A DNA stretch of 64,000 nt from Holtiella tumoricola (GCF_027857615.1 NZ_JAQIFT010000007.1:11473-75472), one strand, 5' to 3'; positions 1 to 8,293 are shown, counted from the stretch's first letter. The notes: generated by a model from the sequence alone, not told the origin. Made by a program: numbers and translations.

Positions 1-143
1 AAGAGTGCTGGAGATTACAAGGTTGGAATGACGATGACTTTGATAAAGCAGCAAGTGTATGTAGTGATAGCCAGTTATATAAACAAGCTGGCAATGGAGT
101 TAGCGTTCCAGTAATTTACGAGATAGGAAAACGGCTAGAGTGA
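1..143 (+). CDS. DNA (cytosine-5-)methyltransferase, C-terminal fragment
   Basis: Only the last 46 codons are in the window (frame starting at base 3, TGA at 141-143). The peptide has the ECWRLQG block and then QAGNGVSVPVIYEIGKRL, which match motifs IX and X of C5 cytosine methyltransferases, where target-recognition and cofactor-domain closure occur. The catalytic PCQ motif would lie upstream, outside the window. It sits directly before phage late-control genes, so it is most likely a prophage-encoded methylase that protects phage DNA from host restriction. Sequence specificity cannot be judged from this end. Confidence 0.85.
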   Translation, partial: ECWRLQGWNDDDFDKAASVCSDSQLYKQAGNGVSVPVIYEIGKRLE

Positions 144-184
144 TTCAATAAAATTAGTTTTTGTTGAAGTTAAGGAGTGAGAAT

Positions 185-451
185 ATGAAAGTTGTAGTTG
201 AAATGGAAAAACCAAGAATATGTGGAGAATGTAGGTTTTATAGTGAGAGAAATTATAGGTGCCACAATGAAACAGGTATAGAAGCACATTGTGGGATGGG
301 ATATATGCATGGAGATATGAGGGATAAAAGTTACAGGAGTAGGCTTTATGATGGATGCAGACTCGACTATGACATGCAGAAAGAACGTTTTGAGCAAATG
401 CGTGAAGATGTAGAGAATCAACTGGAAAGAACTAAAAAGAGATTCAATTAA
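185..451 (+). CDS. small Cys-rich phage protein, probable zinc ribbon
   Basis: An 88-residue protein. ATG 185 is preferred to the upstream TTG at 161 because AAGGAGTG lies seven bases before it. The N-terminal third has CGEC, then a further cysteine (RCHN), then HCGMG and DGC, a spacing that suggests a four-ligand zinc-binding knot. The C-terminal third is charged and probably helical (QMREDVENQLERTKKRF). It lies 28 bases before the ArpU-like regulator and is probably co-transcribed. No function is recognised; small zinc-ribbon proteins of this kind are common in prophage regulatory regions. Confidence 0.65.
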   Translation: MKVVVEMEKPRICGECRFYSERNYRCHNETGIEAHCGMGYMHGDMRDKSYRSRLYDGCRLDYDMQKERFEQMREDVENQLERTKKRFN

Positions 452-479
452 TAAAAATTGATTTTTAGGAGGTGTTGAA

Positions 480-992
480 GTGGAAAGTAAGCCTATAGAA
501 AAGATTATTACTATATTAGAGAGCTATAATTTTATGAAAGCAAGAGCGGCTAAGATAATGAATACTCCTCACATGAACTATGATGTAAAGTCTATAAATT
601 ATACATCAATTCGACCTTCTACACCAACTAATCAAATACATTCCAGTGTAGAAAGTGTAGTAATACATGAAGTTGGTGAAAGAAAAGAGTTACATGAACT
701 TATTAGAGGGATAAAGAATGTAGATTATGCCTTGGAACAGATAGACAACATTCAAAGAGAAATTATTACTATGAGATACATAAAAGGGAAAGCATGGAGT
801 GAAATAGAAACATGTATACCTTATAGCAAACGGCAATGTCAAAGATTAGCCAATAAAGGCTTAAGAAAAATGGCAGGTATATTATATGAAGAGCAGTATA
901 ATAATGAGTTACCTATCTATAAGTATTTACAGGAAATGGAAAAATTATCATTAAAAAACGATGTCGCATTTATGTCGCACATTGTTGACTAA
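480..992 (+). CDS. ArpU/RinA-family late-gene transcriptional activator (sigma-like)
   Basis: A 170-residue protein starting at GTG 480 behind AGGAGGTG. Residues about 85-135 resemble sigma factor region 4: IDNIQREIITMRYIKGKAWS, then a helix-turn-helix with SKRQCQRLANKGLRKM. This is the pattern of the ArpU/RinA phage proteins that switch on late (packaging and structural) transcription. RinA is known to act at the promoter just before the terminase genes, and this gene is likewise followed by methylase, terminase and structural genes. Its last 32 bases carry a direct repeat that could be its own binding site. The DNA target is inferred. Confidence 0.8.
   Translation: MESKPIEKIITILESYNFMKARAAKIMNTPHMNYDVKSINYTSIRPSTPTNQIHSSVESVVIHEVGERKELHELIRGIKNVDYALEQIDNIQREIITMRYIKGKAWSEIETCIPYSKRQCQRLANKGLRKMAGILYEEQYNNELPIYKYLQEMEKLSLKNDVAFMSHIVD
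961..979 (+). repeat. direct repeat ATGTCGCA x2, candidate activator operator
   Basis: Two exact copies of ATGTCGCA at 961-968 and 972-979, 11 bases apart (one helical turn), inside the end of the ArpU-like gene. They lie just upstream of an extended -10 promoter, where an activator dimer would contact RNA polymerase. Binding by the ArpU-like protein is inferred from position only. Confidence 0.5.
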
Positions 993-996
993 ACTA

Positions 997-1005
997 TGGT
1001 ATAAT
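997..1005 (+). promoter_or_regulatory. extended -10 promoter, probable phage late promoter
   Basis: TGGTATAAT at 997-1005 is a perfect TGn-extended -10. No good -35 exists at the proper distance; the only TTGACT (985-990) is 9 bases away. The missing -35 and the upstream 11-base-phased repeat fit an activator-dependent late promoter. Transcription would start near 1012 and run into the late operon. Confidence 0.55.
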
Positions 1006-1060
1006 CATATTGTGTCTTAGATGGCACAAATGGTAAATCGCCCTTCATAAGTTGAAGGAT

Positions 1061-1104
1061 AAGCATCATTGCCCGCAGAATTTGTGGTCTATGATGCTTT
1101 TTTA
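1061..1104 (+). terminator. hairpin plus T-run in the late leader
   Basis: AAGCATCAT (1061-1069) pairs with ATGATGCTT (1091-1099), followed by a T-run. It lies about 50 bases after the predicted late start site and 68 bases before the Dam gene. A smaller hairpin (CCTTCA/TGAAGG, 1042-1057) precedes it. Its place inside the transcript suggests either a short leader RNA or a read-through control point for late genes. Confidence 0.5.
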
Positions 1105-1171
1105 TTTTCACTAAACAGGTGTGTACATTGTGTATTAACCCAAATAAATCTGTTTATGGAGGAAATAAAAA

Positions 1172-1927
1172 GTGTTAAAACCACCAATTCCACGTATGGG
1201 TGGAAAATCAAAATTAAGAAAAACTATTTTAGAAAGAATACCAGAGCATACTTGTTACATAGAACCATTCTTTGGAGCTGGATGGGTGTATTTTGGTAAA
1301 GAACCGAGTAAGGTTGAAGTAATCAATGACATAGATAAAGAACTTATAAATATGTTCCGTATGATCAAACACCATGCACCAGAGATTGAAAGAATGCTTC
1401 AATATAATTTCTCGGGTAGAGATATGTTTGAAGAATATAAGCACTGTACAGTTGAGTATCTTACAGAGATTCAAAGAGCAGTGCGTTTTTTATACCTTAT
1501 TTCACAAAGTTTTGCAGGAAAAGGAAGTACATACGGGTATGGTACTAATAAAATACCATCACCTCAAATTTTCTATAAAGGTGTACTGGAAGATATAAAA
1601 AATAGATTAAGAAATACATATGTAGAAAACAAAAGCTTTGAGGATATTATCAAAAGATATGATAGACCTCATAGCTTTTTCTTTTGTGACCCACCATATT
1701 TTGAAACTGCAGGTTATGGGAGTGTGTTTGGAGAAGAGGAGCATCTGTTATTAAGAGATACATTATGTCAGATAAAAGGTAAATTTATGATGACAATTAA
1801 TAATCATCCTAAAGTAAGAGAATGGTACAAAGACTTCAAAATTGAAGAAGTACAAGTAGCTTATTCAATAGCTAAGGAGCAGAAGGCTAGGAAAGCCTAT
1901 GGTGAGTTGATTCTAACAAATTATTAG
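1172..1927 (+). CDS. DNA adenine methyltransferase, D12 class (Dam-like)
   Basis: A 251-residue protein with GTG start behind GGAGG. It has the N-terminal PRMGGKSKL block, the SAM-binding FFGAG (residues 33-37) and the catalytic DPPYF (173-177) of the D12 class N6-adenine methylases, in the usual order. The length fits single-domain Dam proteins. It lies between the late promoter and terminase, so methylation of phage DNA before packaging, or protection from host restriction, is the likely role. Target specificity (for example GATC) cannot be read from the sequence. No partner endonuclease is seen next to it. Confidence 0.9.
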   Translation: MLKPPIPRMGGKSKLRKTILERIPEHTCYIEPFFGAGWVYFGKEPSKVEVINDIDKELINMFRMIKHHAPEIERMLQYNFSGRDMFEEYKHCTVEYLTEIQRAVRFLYLISQSFAGKGSTYGYGTNKIPSPQIFYKGVLEDIKNRLRNTYVENKSFEDIIKRYDRPHSFFFCDPPYFETAGYGSVFGEEEHLLLRDTLCQIKGKFMMTINNHPKVREWYKDFKIEEVQVAYSIAKEQKARKAYGELILTNY

Positions 1928-1943
1928 AAGGAAGGTGGCGTTG

Positions 1944-2525
1944 ATGACCAATAAACAAAAAGCTTTTGTGGATGAGTATCTTATTGATCTCAATGCCACT
2001 AGAGCATATAAAGCAGTTTATAAGAATGTTAAGAGTGATGATGCAGCTAGAGCAAGTAGTAGTAAATTACTAACAAATGCTAACATTAAAGCATATGTTG
2101 AGAAACGCATGAAGGACAGGGAAAAGCGTACAGAAATCACGCAAGACAAGGTTTTATCAGAGCTCGCACAAATTGCTTTTGCAAATGGCTCTGACTTTGC
2201 AAAGGTAGTAGAGAAACAATTATTTGATGATGCAGGTAATCCTATTGTTAATCCTAGTACACTTGAACCTATATACTATAAGACTGTTGAAATGGAATTA
2301 ACCGATAAGCTACCGGAAGAGAAACGAAAAGCTATTGCTGGTATTAAGATGGGTAAGAATGGTATAGAAGTTACTACATGTGATAAGGTTAGGGCGCTTG
2401 AATTATTGGGAAGGCATTTAGGAATGTGGAATGATAAGATGAAGATTGATGGTGATATAAATGTAAATAACCCATATGCTAATCTAAGTGAAGAAGAACT
2501 TATTAAGATTTCAAAAATACAATAA
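1944..2525 (+). CDS. phage terminase small subunit
   Basis: A 193-residue protein. ATG 1944 is chosen over GTG 1935, which lies within the GGAAGGTGG ribosome-binding site. The N-terminus (TNKQKAFVDEYL, then NATRAYKAVYKN, then KLLTNANIKAYVEKRM) is the DNA-binding helix-turn-helix of the Terminase_2/XtmA family, which recognises the pac or cos site. The middle is a helical oligomerisation segment and the C-terminus ends in the NNPYANLSEEELIKI tail that usually contacts the large subunit. The large subunit gene follows, but 640 bases further on instead of adjoining it. Confidence 0.9.
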   Translation: MTNKQKAFVDEYLIDLNATRAYKAVYKNVKSDDAARASSSKLLTNANIKAYVEKRMKDREKRTEITQDKVLSELAQIAFANGSDFAKVVEKQLFDDAGNPIVNPSTLEPIYYKTVEMELTDKLPEEKRKAIAGIKMGKNGIEVTTCDKVRALELLGRHLGMWNDKMKIDGDINVNNPYANLSEEELIKISKIQ

Positions 2526-2723
2526 AAAGTACATTAATGCTAAAAAATGAAGTATTATGTTAAAATCACTCATTAAAACTCTATCTACCATAATTCCACT
2601 ACTTTTAATGTGTTGTATTATTATAAAATATATTGATTTTTTTAAAATATATCATTTCAGTGTATTTATTTTTACTATATATCTTTGTATACTTAATATA
2701 AATACATCTTTGAGGAGATTCTT

Positions 2724-2900
2724 ATGAAGATAGATTTTAAAAAGATTATTCAACTTGTTTTTACATATGTTCCAATATTTCTTGCTATATATTTCTTTAG
2801 GCATTATGATTATAGCGTTTTACTAGGACGTATATTACCTTGTATTCTCTTTATATTAAGTGCAGCTCCTATATTTTTATCACAATCTAAAGAAGGCTAG
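2724..2900 (+). CDS. 58-residue membrane protein inserted between terminase genes
   Basis: A short gene with a good ribosome-binding site (GAGGAG, 7 bases before ATG 2724). The product starts MKIDFKKIIQL and has two hydrophobic stretches (residues about 10-24 and 32-52) separated by FRHYDYS, so it is probably a two-pass membrane peptide. It is more AT-rich than the terminase genes on both sides and breaks their usual adjacency, so it looks like a phage moron acquired later. No family is recognised. Superinfection exclusion is one possible role but nothing in the sequence proves it. Confidence 0.5.
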   Translation: MKIDFKKIIQLVFTYVPIFLAIYFFRHYDYSVLLGRILPCILFILSAAPIFLSQSKEG

Positions 2901-2950
2901 TTAAAATTAGAAGGTTATATTCATTCTTCTAGATACTTCATGATAAATAA

Positions 2951-3157
2951 TTAGATTTTATATTTAATAAGAAAATCCTAGATATTATTGTTGTTATATA
3001 TGATCCATTAACTGAACTTAAATCTTTATATAGAGCTTATAATGAAATACTTTATTCAGATTCTTTTATATTAAAAAATATATATTTCTATTCTAATAGG
3101 GGGCTAAAATATATAATGCCTAGTTCCAATGCAACATTTACTTATGGAGGGAGGTAA
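2951..3157 (+). pseudogene. open frame without a start codon, possible gene remnant
   Basis: A 68-codon open stretch ending at TAA 3155-3157 with no ATG, GTG or TTG near its beginning. It encodes a protein-like sequence (ILDIIVVIYDPLTELKSLYR, later YIMPSSNATFTYGG). It follows the small membrane gene in the same AT-rich insert. It may be the tail of a decayed gene brought in with that insert, or just a chance open frame. No family is recognised. Confidence 0.3.
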
Positions 3158-3163
3158 ATTCAT

Positions 3164-4579
3164 GTGCAAAATATAGATACTAATTTGATAGCATTAGGGG
3201 CTAAAATAGAACTAGCTAAGCGCAAGTTCTTTTTTTATTGCAATTTAAAAGCACCTGATTTCTATAAATCTACGAGAAAGTATCTTGTAGAGTTTTGTAA
3301 TGATTTACAGGAATTTTATTATGGTGATGATGAGGTTTTAATTGTAAACATGCCACCACGTCATGGAAAGTCTAGGACAGCTGGATTATTTGTAGAGTGG
3401 TTACTTGGTAATAATCGTAATGCAAAAATAATGACAGGATCATATAACGAAACATTATCAACTATGTTTTCTAAAAATGTAAGAAATGCTATACAAGAAG
3501 AAAAGGCTGATAAATACAAGCCAGTTTATTCTGACATATTTCCACTTACAAAAATAAAACGTGGCGATGGAGCCATGAATCTTTGGTCTTTAGAGGGTGG
3601 ATATAACAACTACCTGGCTACTTCACCAACAGGAACTGCAACAGGATTTGGTGCTTCACTACTAATTATAGATGACTTAATTAAAAATGCAGAAGAGGCA
3701 TACAATGAAGCAGTGTTAGAAAAGCATTGGGATTGGTTCACTAATACAATGTTAAGCCGACTTGAAGAAGGTGGTAAGATTATCATCATTATGACAAGAT
3801 GGGCGAGTGGTGATTTAGCAGGTAGAGCCTTGAGTCACTTTCAAGAGCAAGGTATTAAAGCAAAGCATATTAGTATGAAGGCTATGCAAGATGATGGCAC
3901 AATGCTATGTGAGGAAGTTCTTAGTAAGAAATCTTACTTAATGAAGGTTGCAGCTATGGGAGAAGATATAGCCAGTGCTAACTACCAGCAGGTGCCGATT
4001 GACTTAAAAGGATGTTTATATTCTAGCTTTAAGACATATATACAAGCACCTTATGAACAGTTTGAAAGCATAAAAGCGTATATAGATACAGCAGATACAG
4101 GAGCAGATTATTTATGTTGTATTATCTATGGCGTATACAATAAAGAAGCTTATGTATTAGATGTTTATTATACAAAGGATGCTATGGAAGTAACAGAGAC
4201 TGAAACTGCTAGAAGATTGTTTGAGCATGGTGTTAATATATCTGATATAGAAAGTAATAATGGCGGTCGAGGGTTCGCTAGATCAGTAGAACGTATATTA
4301 AAAGAAATATTTAAATCAAATAAAACAAAAATTAAATGGTTTCATCAATCCAAAAATAAAGCTGCTCGTATTTTAAGTAATAGCACTTGGGTGATGGACC
4401 ATATTTATTTTCCTGTAAATTGGAGAGATAGGTGGCCAGAATATTATAAAGCTATGGTTAGTTATCAACGTGAAGGTAAAAATAAACACGATGATGCTCC
4501 AGATGCTACAACGGGAGTTGCAGAGCAGTTTAATAATGGGAATAAAGGTATGAGAATATTAAAACCAAAAGGAAGGTAG
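3164..4579 (+). CDS. phage terminase large subunit
   Basis: A 471-residue packaging motor. The start is GTG 3164 behind GGAGGGAGGT; the ATG at 3162 is in another frame and stops after four codons. The ATPase has PPRHGKSR (residues 64-71) as Walker A and LLIIDD (166-171) as Walker B, followed by the IIIIMTRWA coupling motif. The C-terminal RNase H-like nuclease begins about residue 305 with YIDTADTGADY and later ESNNGG. It cuts concatemers and drives DNA into the prohead through the portal encoded next. It is full length for the family. Confidence 0.95.
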   Translation: MQNIDTNLIALGAKIELAKRKFFFYCNLKAPDFYKSTRKYLVEFCNDLQEFYYGDDEVLIVNMPPRHGKSRTAGLFVEWLLGNNRNAKIMTGSYNETLSTMFSKNVRNAIQEEKADKYKPVYSDIFPLTKIKRGDGAMNLWSLEGGYNNYLATSPTGTATGFGASLLIIDDLIKNAEEAYNEAVLEKHWDWFTNTMLSRLEEGGKIIIIMTRWASGDLAGRALSHFQEQGIKAKHISMKAMQDDGTMLCEEVLSKKSYLMKVAAMGEDIASANYQQVPIDLKGCLYSSFKTYIQAPYEQFESIKAYIDTADTGADYLCCIIYGVYNKEAYVLDVYYTKDAMEVTETETARRLFEHGVNISDIESNNGGRGFARSVERILKEIFKSNKTKIKWFHQSKNKAARILSNSTWVMDHIYFPVNWRDRWPEYYKAMVSYQREGKNKHDDAPDATTGVAEQFNNGNKGMRILKPKGR

Positions 4580-4582
4580 GTG

Positions 4583-5983
4583 ATGGGTATGGATATAATT
4601 ACAATCAAAAAGCTTATAGATAATGCTATGAGTGAACATAGTAAATTCGTAAGCAAAATTGAATTAGGAGAGCGTTACTATAGCAATGACAATGATATTA
4701 TACGTAAAAAGAGCCCTTCTAATAATTCAGTTCCAGATACTTCAGAAAATCCATTAAGAAATGCAGATAACAGAATTCCTTTTAACTGGCATGGCTTTCT
4801 AGTGAATCAAAAGGCATCTTATATGTTTACATACCCACCTACTTTTGATGTGGGAGATGATAAAGCAAACAGTTCTATAACAGACATATTAGGTGATAGC
4901 TATCCTAAAGTAAGTAAAACACTTTGTGTTAATGCTAGTAATGGCGGTACAGCATGGCTTCATGTTTGGAAGAATACAAACAATGAGTTTAAGTATGCTG
5001 TTGTTGATTCTAAACAGATCATTGCAGTGTATTCAGATGACCTTGAGAAGAGGTTAATAGCTGTTCTAAGGGTTTATAATAAAAAAGATGAGCAAGCTAA
5101 AGATATTACTGTTTATGAATACTGGACGGATAAAGAATGTTATGTTTTTAGAAGTGATAAAGGGATTACAACCAATTTATCAACTCATAATATGTTTACA
5201 CAGATTAATTCAGATACAGGAGCCAGTGAACAGGTGAATATATTGACACATAATTTTGGAGAAGTGCCTTTTATTGAGTTTTCTAACAATGATTTAAAAA
5301 CATCTGACCTGGATAATGTAAAAGCTTTAATTGATACATATGATAAAGTTTTCAGTGGTTTTGTAAATGATATTGAAGATATACAAGAAGTTATTTTTGT
5401 GCTTACTAATTATGGTGGCACTGATTTAGATGAATTCCTTGGCAATCTTAAGCGTTATAAAACGGTTGATATGCAAAATTCAGGAACAGATGATAAGAGT
5501 GGTTTAAGCACAATAACGATAGATATTCCTGTTGAAGCTAGGAACAAGCTACTTGAAATGACAGAGAAAAAAATCTATGTACAGGGACAGGGTGTAGATC
5601 CTAATCCGGAGAAGTTTGGTAATGCATCTGGTGTGGCTCTCAAGTATTTGTATACTTTGCTAGAGCTTAAAGCAGGGCTTATGGAAACGGAGTTTAGACT
5701 CTCATTTGGTAAGCTTATTAGAATGATTTGTAAACATTTAGGCTATACACCTAAAAAGGTTGTTCAAACATGGACGCGTAACATGATACAAAATGATGAA
5801 GAGACTGCAACTATCGCTCAAAATAGTGTGGGTATTGTAAGTAGAAAAACAATTATCAAAAATCATCCATGGGTAGAGGATGTTGAAACAGAGCTAAAAA
5901 ATATAAGAGAAGAAGAGAATCAAGATATTCAAAAAGGCGTTCCATATCAAGACCAAGAAGGTGATATAGATGCCCAAAAGTAG
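4583..5983 (+). CDS. phage portal protein (SPP1 gp6-like)
   Basis: A 466-residue protein. ATG 4583 follows GGAAGG at six bases; a second ATG at 4589 is also possible. Features typical of SPP1-type portals are the NRIPFNWHGFLVNQKASYMF segment, the central ...EVPFIEFSNN block and the PEKFGNASGVALKYLY helix region that lines the channel. Twelve copies would form the ring at the capsid vertex through which DNA passes. The gene follows terL with almost no gap and overlaps the MuF gene by 14 bases, the usual order in this phage class. Confidence 0.93.
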   Translation: MGMDIITIKKLIDNAMSEHSKFVSKIELGERYYSNDNDIIRKKSPSNNSVPDTSENPLRNADNRIPFNWHGFLVNQKASYMFTYPPTFDVGDDKANSSITDILGDSYPKVSKTLCVNASNGGTAWLHVWKNTNNEFKYAVVDSKQIIAVYSDDLEKRLIAVLRVYNKKDEQAKDITVYEYWTDKECYVFRSDKGITTNLSTHNMFTQINSDTGASEQVNILTHNFGEVPFIEFSNNDLKTSDLDNVKALIDTYDKVFSGFVNDIEDIQEVIFVLTNYGGTDLDEFLGNLKRYKTVDMQNSGTDDKSGLSTITIDIPVEARNKLLEMTEKKIYVQGQGVDPNPEKFGNASGVALKYLYTLLELKAGLMETEFRLSFGKLIRMICKHLGYTPKKVVQTWTRNMIQNDEETATIAQNSVGIVSRKTIIKNHPWVEDVETELKNIREEENQDIQKGVPYQDQEGDIDAQK

Positions 5984-7490
5984 AGAGTATTGGAAGAAAC
6001 GTCTTGAAAATATAGCAGATACTCAAAATAAAAAAGCAGATGACTATATCGAATCCCTAGAGCTACAGTATAAAAAAGCACTAGCAAGTATACGAAGAGA
6101 CTTAGAGGTGTTTTATGCTAGATATGCTAATGCTGAAAGTGTGAATATGGTTACAGCTAAGAAGCTGCTATCAAATGCTGAAAAAGAGATGTGGGAAGTA
6201 TCCTTTGAAGAGTATCGAAAAATGGCACAGGATGAAGAGCTTATAAATCAAATAGAAAGTATGTATAGTAAGAGTAGAGTAAGTAGACTAAAAGCCTTAG
6301 AGGCTCAAATAATGGCACAATTAGAGGTATTATATAGAAACCTTAATACTGACTTAGAAGCGTTACTAACGGATACTTTTACAGATACATATTATCAAAC
6401 AGTCTATGAAATTCAGAAGGGTACAGGAATAGGTACAAACTTTGCTATATTCAACGAAGACGCAGTGAAAAAGATTATATCAAAACCATGGAAATGGGGG
6501 CACTTTAGTAGTACAGTTTGGGATAATAAAGAGTTACTACTTGATGAACTAGAAATAGCTTTATCCCAAGCTTTTATTCGTGGAGATAGTATAGATAAGG
6601 TCATTAAAGCATTTAATAAGAGGATGAATGTGGGTTATAGTAGAGTAGCTAATATTATTCAAACGGAGTATGCATACATAGTAGGAGAAGCAACCTTTAA
6701 AGGATATGAAGAAACAGGTGTTAAAGAGTATGAATACTTGGCAACACTAGATACACGAACATCTACTATTTGTAGGGATATGGATGGTAAGGTATTTAAA
6801 CTTAGTGAAAAGGTTGTATGGTTGAACTATCCGCCACTACATTGTAGATGTAGAAGTACGACAGTTCCATATTTTGAGGATGAAGAATTCTATGGCAAAC
6901 GTATAGCTAGAGATCATGAAGGTAAGGTCTACTATGTGCCAGAGAATATGACCTATCATGATTGGTATGATAAATATGTTAAGAGTAATCCGAAGGAGCT
7001 GTTAGCAGAGAAGAAACATCAAAATAGACATGCTGATAAGAAACAGTATGAAAACTATAAGGAATTGATTGGTAAAGAAGTTCCTAAGTCTCTTGATGAG
7101 TTCCAAAACTTAAAGTATACTGATGATAATAGATGGGAACAAAAGAAGAGAGAGTTTGAAACTATAGCTAAAATTAAAAACAAGGAATCCTATTCAGATA
7201 CTTATAGACAGAAAATGCTAGATACCTATTATGATTTTAGAAATGCTGGATATGAGTTTACAGATCACTCACTTAATAGATTTTTAGGGCAAAAAACAGG
7301 AAAAGGCAAAAAGTTATTTACCAAGGAGGATTTATTAAGTGTACTTGGTGAAAAAGCTAACTATTTAGATGGAGATGAAAGAGTAGTTAAGTTTTATAAT
7401 GACATAGCTGTTATACAAAATAAAGATACTAAGGAAATAGTGTCAATAGTAACTAGGAACAAACCAAAGGAAGGATGGGAGACATTATGA
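5970..7490 (+). CDS. MuF-type minor head protein with a C-terminal toxin-like domain
   Basis: A 506-residue protein, much longer than a plain MuF/SPP1 gp7 protein. Residues 1-250 are helical. The MuF core follows, with RTSTICRDMDGKVF (about 261-275) and YPPLHCRCRS (about 287-296). After a charged linker, residues 428-506 form a separate domain with DHSLNRF (H433, R437), an alternating strand segment and IVTRN (T495). This H/R/T layout resembles BECR-fold RNases fused to phage MuF proteins. The fold assignment is inference. Its stop overlaps the next, very acidic small gene (ATGA), the arrangement expected for a toxin and its immunity protein. Confidence 0.85.
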   Translation: MPKSREYWKKRLENIADTQNKKADDYIESLELQYKKALASIRRDLEVFYARYANAESVNMVTAKKLLSNAEKEMWEVSFEEYRKMAQDEELINQIESMYSKSRVSRLKALEAQIMAQLEVLYRNLNTDLEALLTDTFTDTYYQTVYEIQKGTGIGTNFAIFNEDAVKKIISKPWKWGHFSSTVWDNKELLLDELEIALSQAFIRGDSIDKVIKAFNKRMNVGYSRVANIIQTEYAYIVGEATFKGYEETGVKEYEYLATLDTRTSTICRDMDGKVFKLSEKVVWLNYPPLHCRCRSTTVPYFEDEEFYGKRIARDHEGKVYYVPENMTYHDWYDKYVKSNPKELLAEKKHQNRHADKKQYENYKELIGKEVPKSLDEFQNLKYTDDNRWEQKKREFETIAKIKNKESYSDTYRQKMLDTYYDFRNAGYEFTDHSLNRFLGQKTGKGKKLFTKEDLLSVLGEKANYLDGDERVVKFYNDIAVIQNKDTKEIVSIVTRNKPKEGWETL

Positions 7491-7735
7491 AAGAAAAGCT
7501 ATTAAAAATGATGAAAGATTTGATAGATGGAAATTATAATTGTAATGACTTCTCTTATGATTTCCCAAATGAAATGCTTGAGTTAGAAGATGAGAATCTA
7601 CTTCTTTTGTTAGATGAAATGCCAGAAATATGTGCAGACTATGATCCATATAAAGAAGATGAAGAAGATCTATTGAATGAAGAAGAACTTAAAACAAGGG
7701 TGGAAGAAGTATATAATAAAATATTGAATATGTAG
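7487..7735 (+). CDS. small acidic protein, candidate immunity to the MuF-linked toxin domain
   Basis: An 82-residue protein whose ATG overlaps the MuF stop codon (ATGA); ATG 7475 is less likely because it abuts the GGAAGG site. It is strongly acidic (EDENLLLLLDE, then DYDPYKEDEEDLLNEEEL) and predicted mostly helical, with no signal peptide. Tight translational coupling to the end of a toxin-tailed MuF gene, small size and negative charge against a basic toxin tail all fit an immunity protein that protects the lysogen. No named immunity family is recognised, so the role rests on context. Confidence 0.55.
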   Translation: MKEKLLKMMKDLIDGNYNCNDFSYDFPNEMLELEDENLLLLLDEMPEICADYDPYKEDEEDLLNEEELKTRVEEVYNKILNM

Positions 7736-7803
7736 TAGCGCCTTACTTAGAAAAATGAGTAGGTGCTATTTTTATACTCAAAAATAAGAGAGGAGGGAAT
7801 AGC

Positions 7804-8112
7804 GTGGTAGAGAAAATTAAAATAGGATGGAAAGAATATGGGATACAATGTGTTGAGTCGTCTAATGTATTAATGAATGGCGGAATGGAGTGCTATGGAG
7901 AAATTTTGCATGATAAGTGCCTTATTAGATTGAATGTAAGTAATACAGAAGATCAGATGAGGGCTACAGTAGTACATGAGATTCTTCATGGAATAGAAAA
8001 TATGTATGGAATTGACTTAGGAGAAGAGGTAGTTACAAAGCTAGGGAATGCACTATATACACTAGTAAAAGATAATCCTAAATTAATAGGAGGGCTAATA
8101 AGCCCTCAGTAA
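7804..8112 (+). CDS. phage protein with HExxH motif (ImmA/IrrE-like metallopeptidase)
   Basis: A 102-residue protein with GTG start behind GAGGAGGG. It has VVHEILHGIE, an HExxH zinc-binding motif at H58, E59 and H62, followed by a helix containing LGEEVVTKLGNALY that could supply the third ligand. This pattern is common in small phage proteins encoded between head genes and is usually linked to ImmA/IrrE-type peptidases. A processing role in head assembly or a regulatory cleavage are both possible. Nothing here identifies the substrate. It follows the immunity-like gene by 68 bases. Confidence 0.65.
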   Translation: MVEKIKIGWKEYGIQCVESSNVLMNGGMECYGEILHDKCLIRLNVSNTEDQMRATVVHEILHGIENMYGIDLGEEVVTKLGNALYTLVKDNPKLIGGLISPQ

Positions 8113-8122
8113 TAAGTAAACA

Positions 8123-8293
8123 TTATTTTTCTTTTCGAACACCTTTAAATGGAGTGTTACTAGATGTTTTACCATCCATAAAACGTCCAGTAGAAGTATC
8201 ACGTTTAACCCATGAATCTGTTTTAGGATTGTAAGTTTGTGAACGTCCTTTAACAGCGCCGTCACGATGATTTTGTCCAGTATTTCCAGCCAT
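8123..8293 (-). CDS. 56-residue basic protein on the opposite strand
   Basis: A minus-strand gene: ATG at 8293-8291 with GAGGTG six bases upstream, stop at 8123. The product begins MAGNTGQNHRDGAVKGRSQT and continues with NPKTDSW, VKRDTSTGRFMDGK and a basic end (GVRKEK). It is rich in Gly, Lys and Arg and has no cysteine or membrane segment. Short proteins with this GAVKGRSQT...KRD..TGRFM layout recur in clostridial genomes and prophages, but I know no function. It runs against the late operon and has its own promoter, so it is probably expressed from the lysogen. Confidence 0.7.
   Translation of the reverse strand: MAGNTGQNHRDGAVKGRSQTYNPKTDSWVKRDTSTGRFMDGKTSSNTPFKGVRKEK

Noticed and set aside
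985..990. TTGACT as the -35 of the late promoter
   Set aside because: It is only nine bases from TATAAT at 1000-1005; sigma-A needs 16-18. The TG-extended -10 with upstream repeats is a better reading.
1069..1299. Open frame of 76 codons overlapping the Dam gene start
   Set aside because: It runs through the leader terminator and the Dam ribosome-binding site, has no ribosome-binding site of its own, and lies over a clear family member in another frame.
3162..3176. ATG 3162 as the terL start
   Set aside because: That frame reads four codons to TAG. GTG 3164 with the same GGAGGGAGGT site gives the full terminase.
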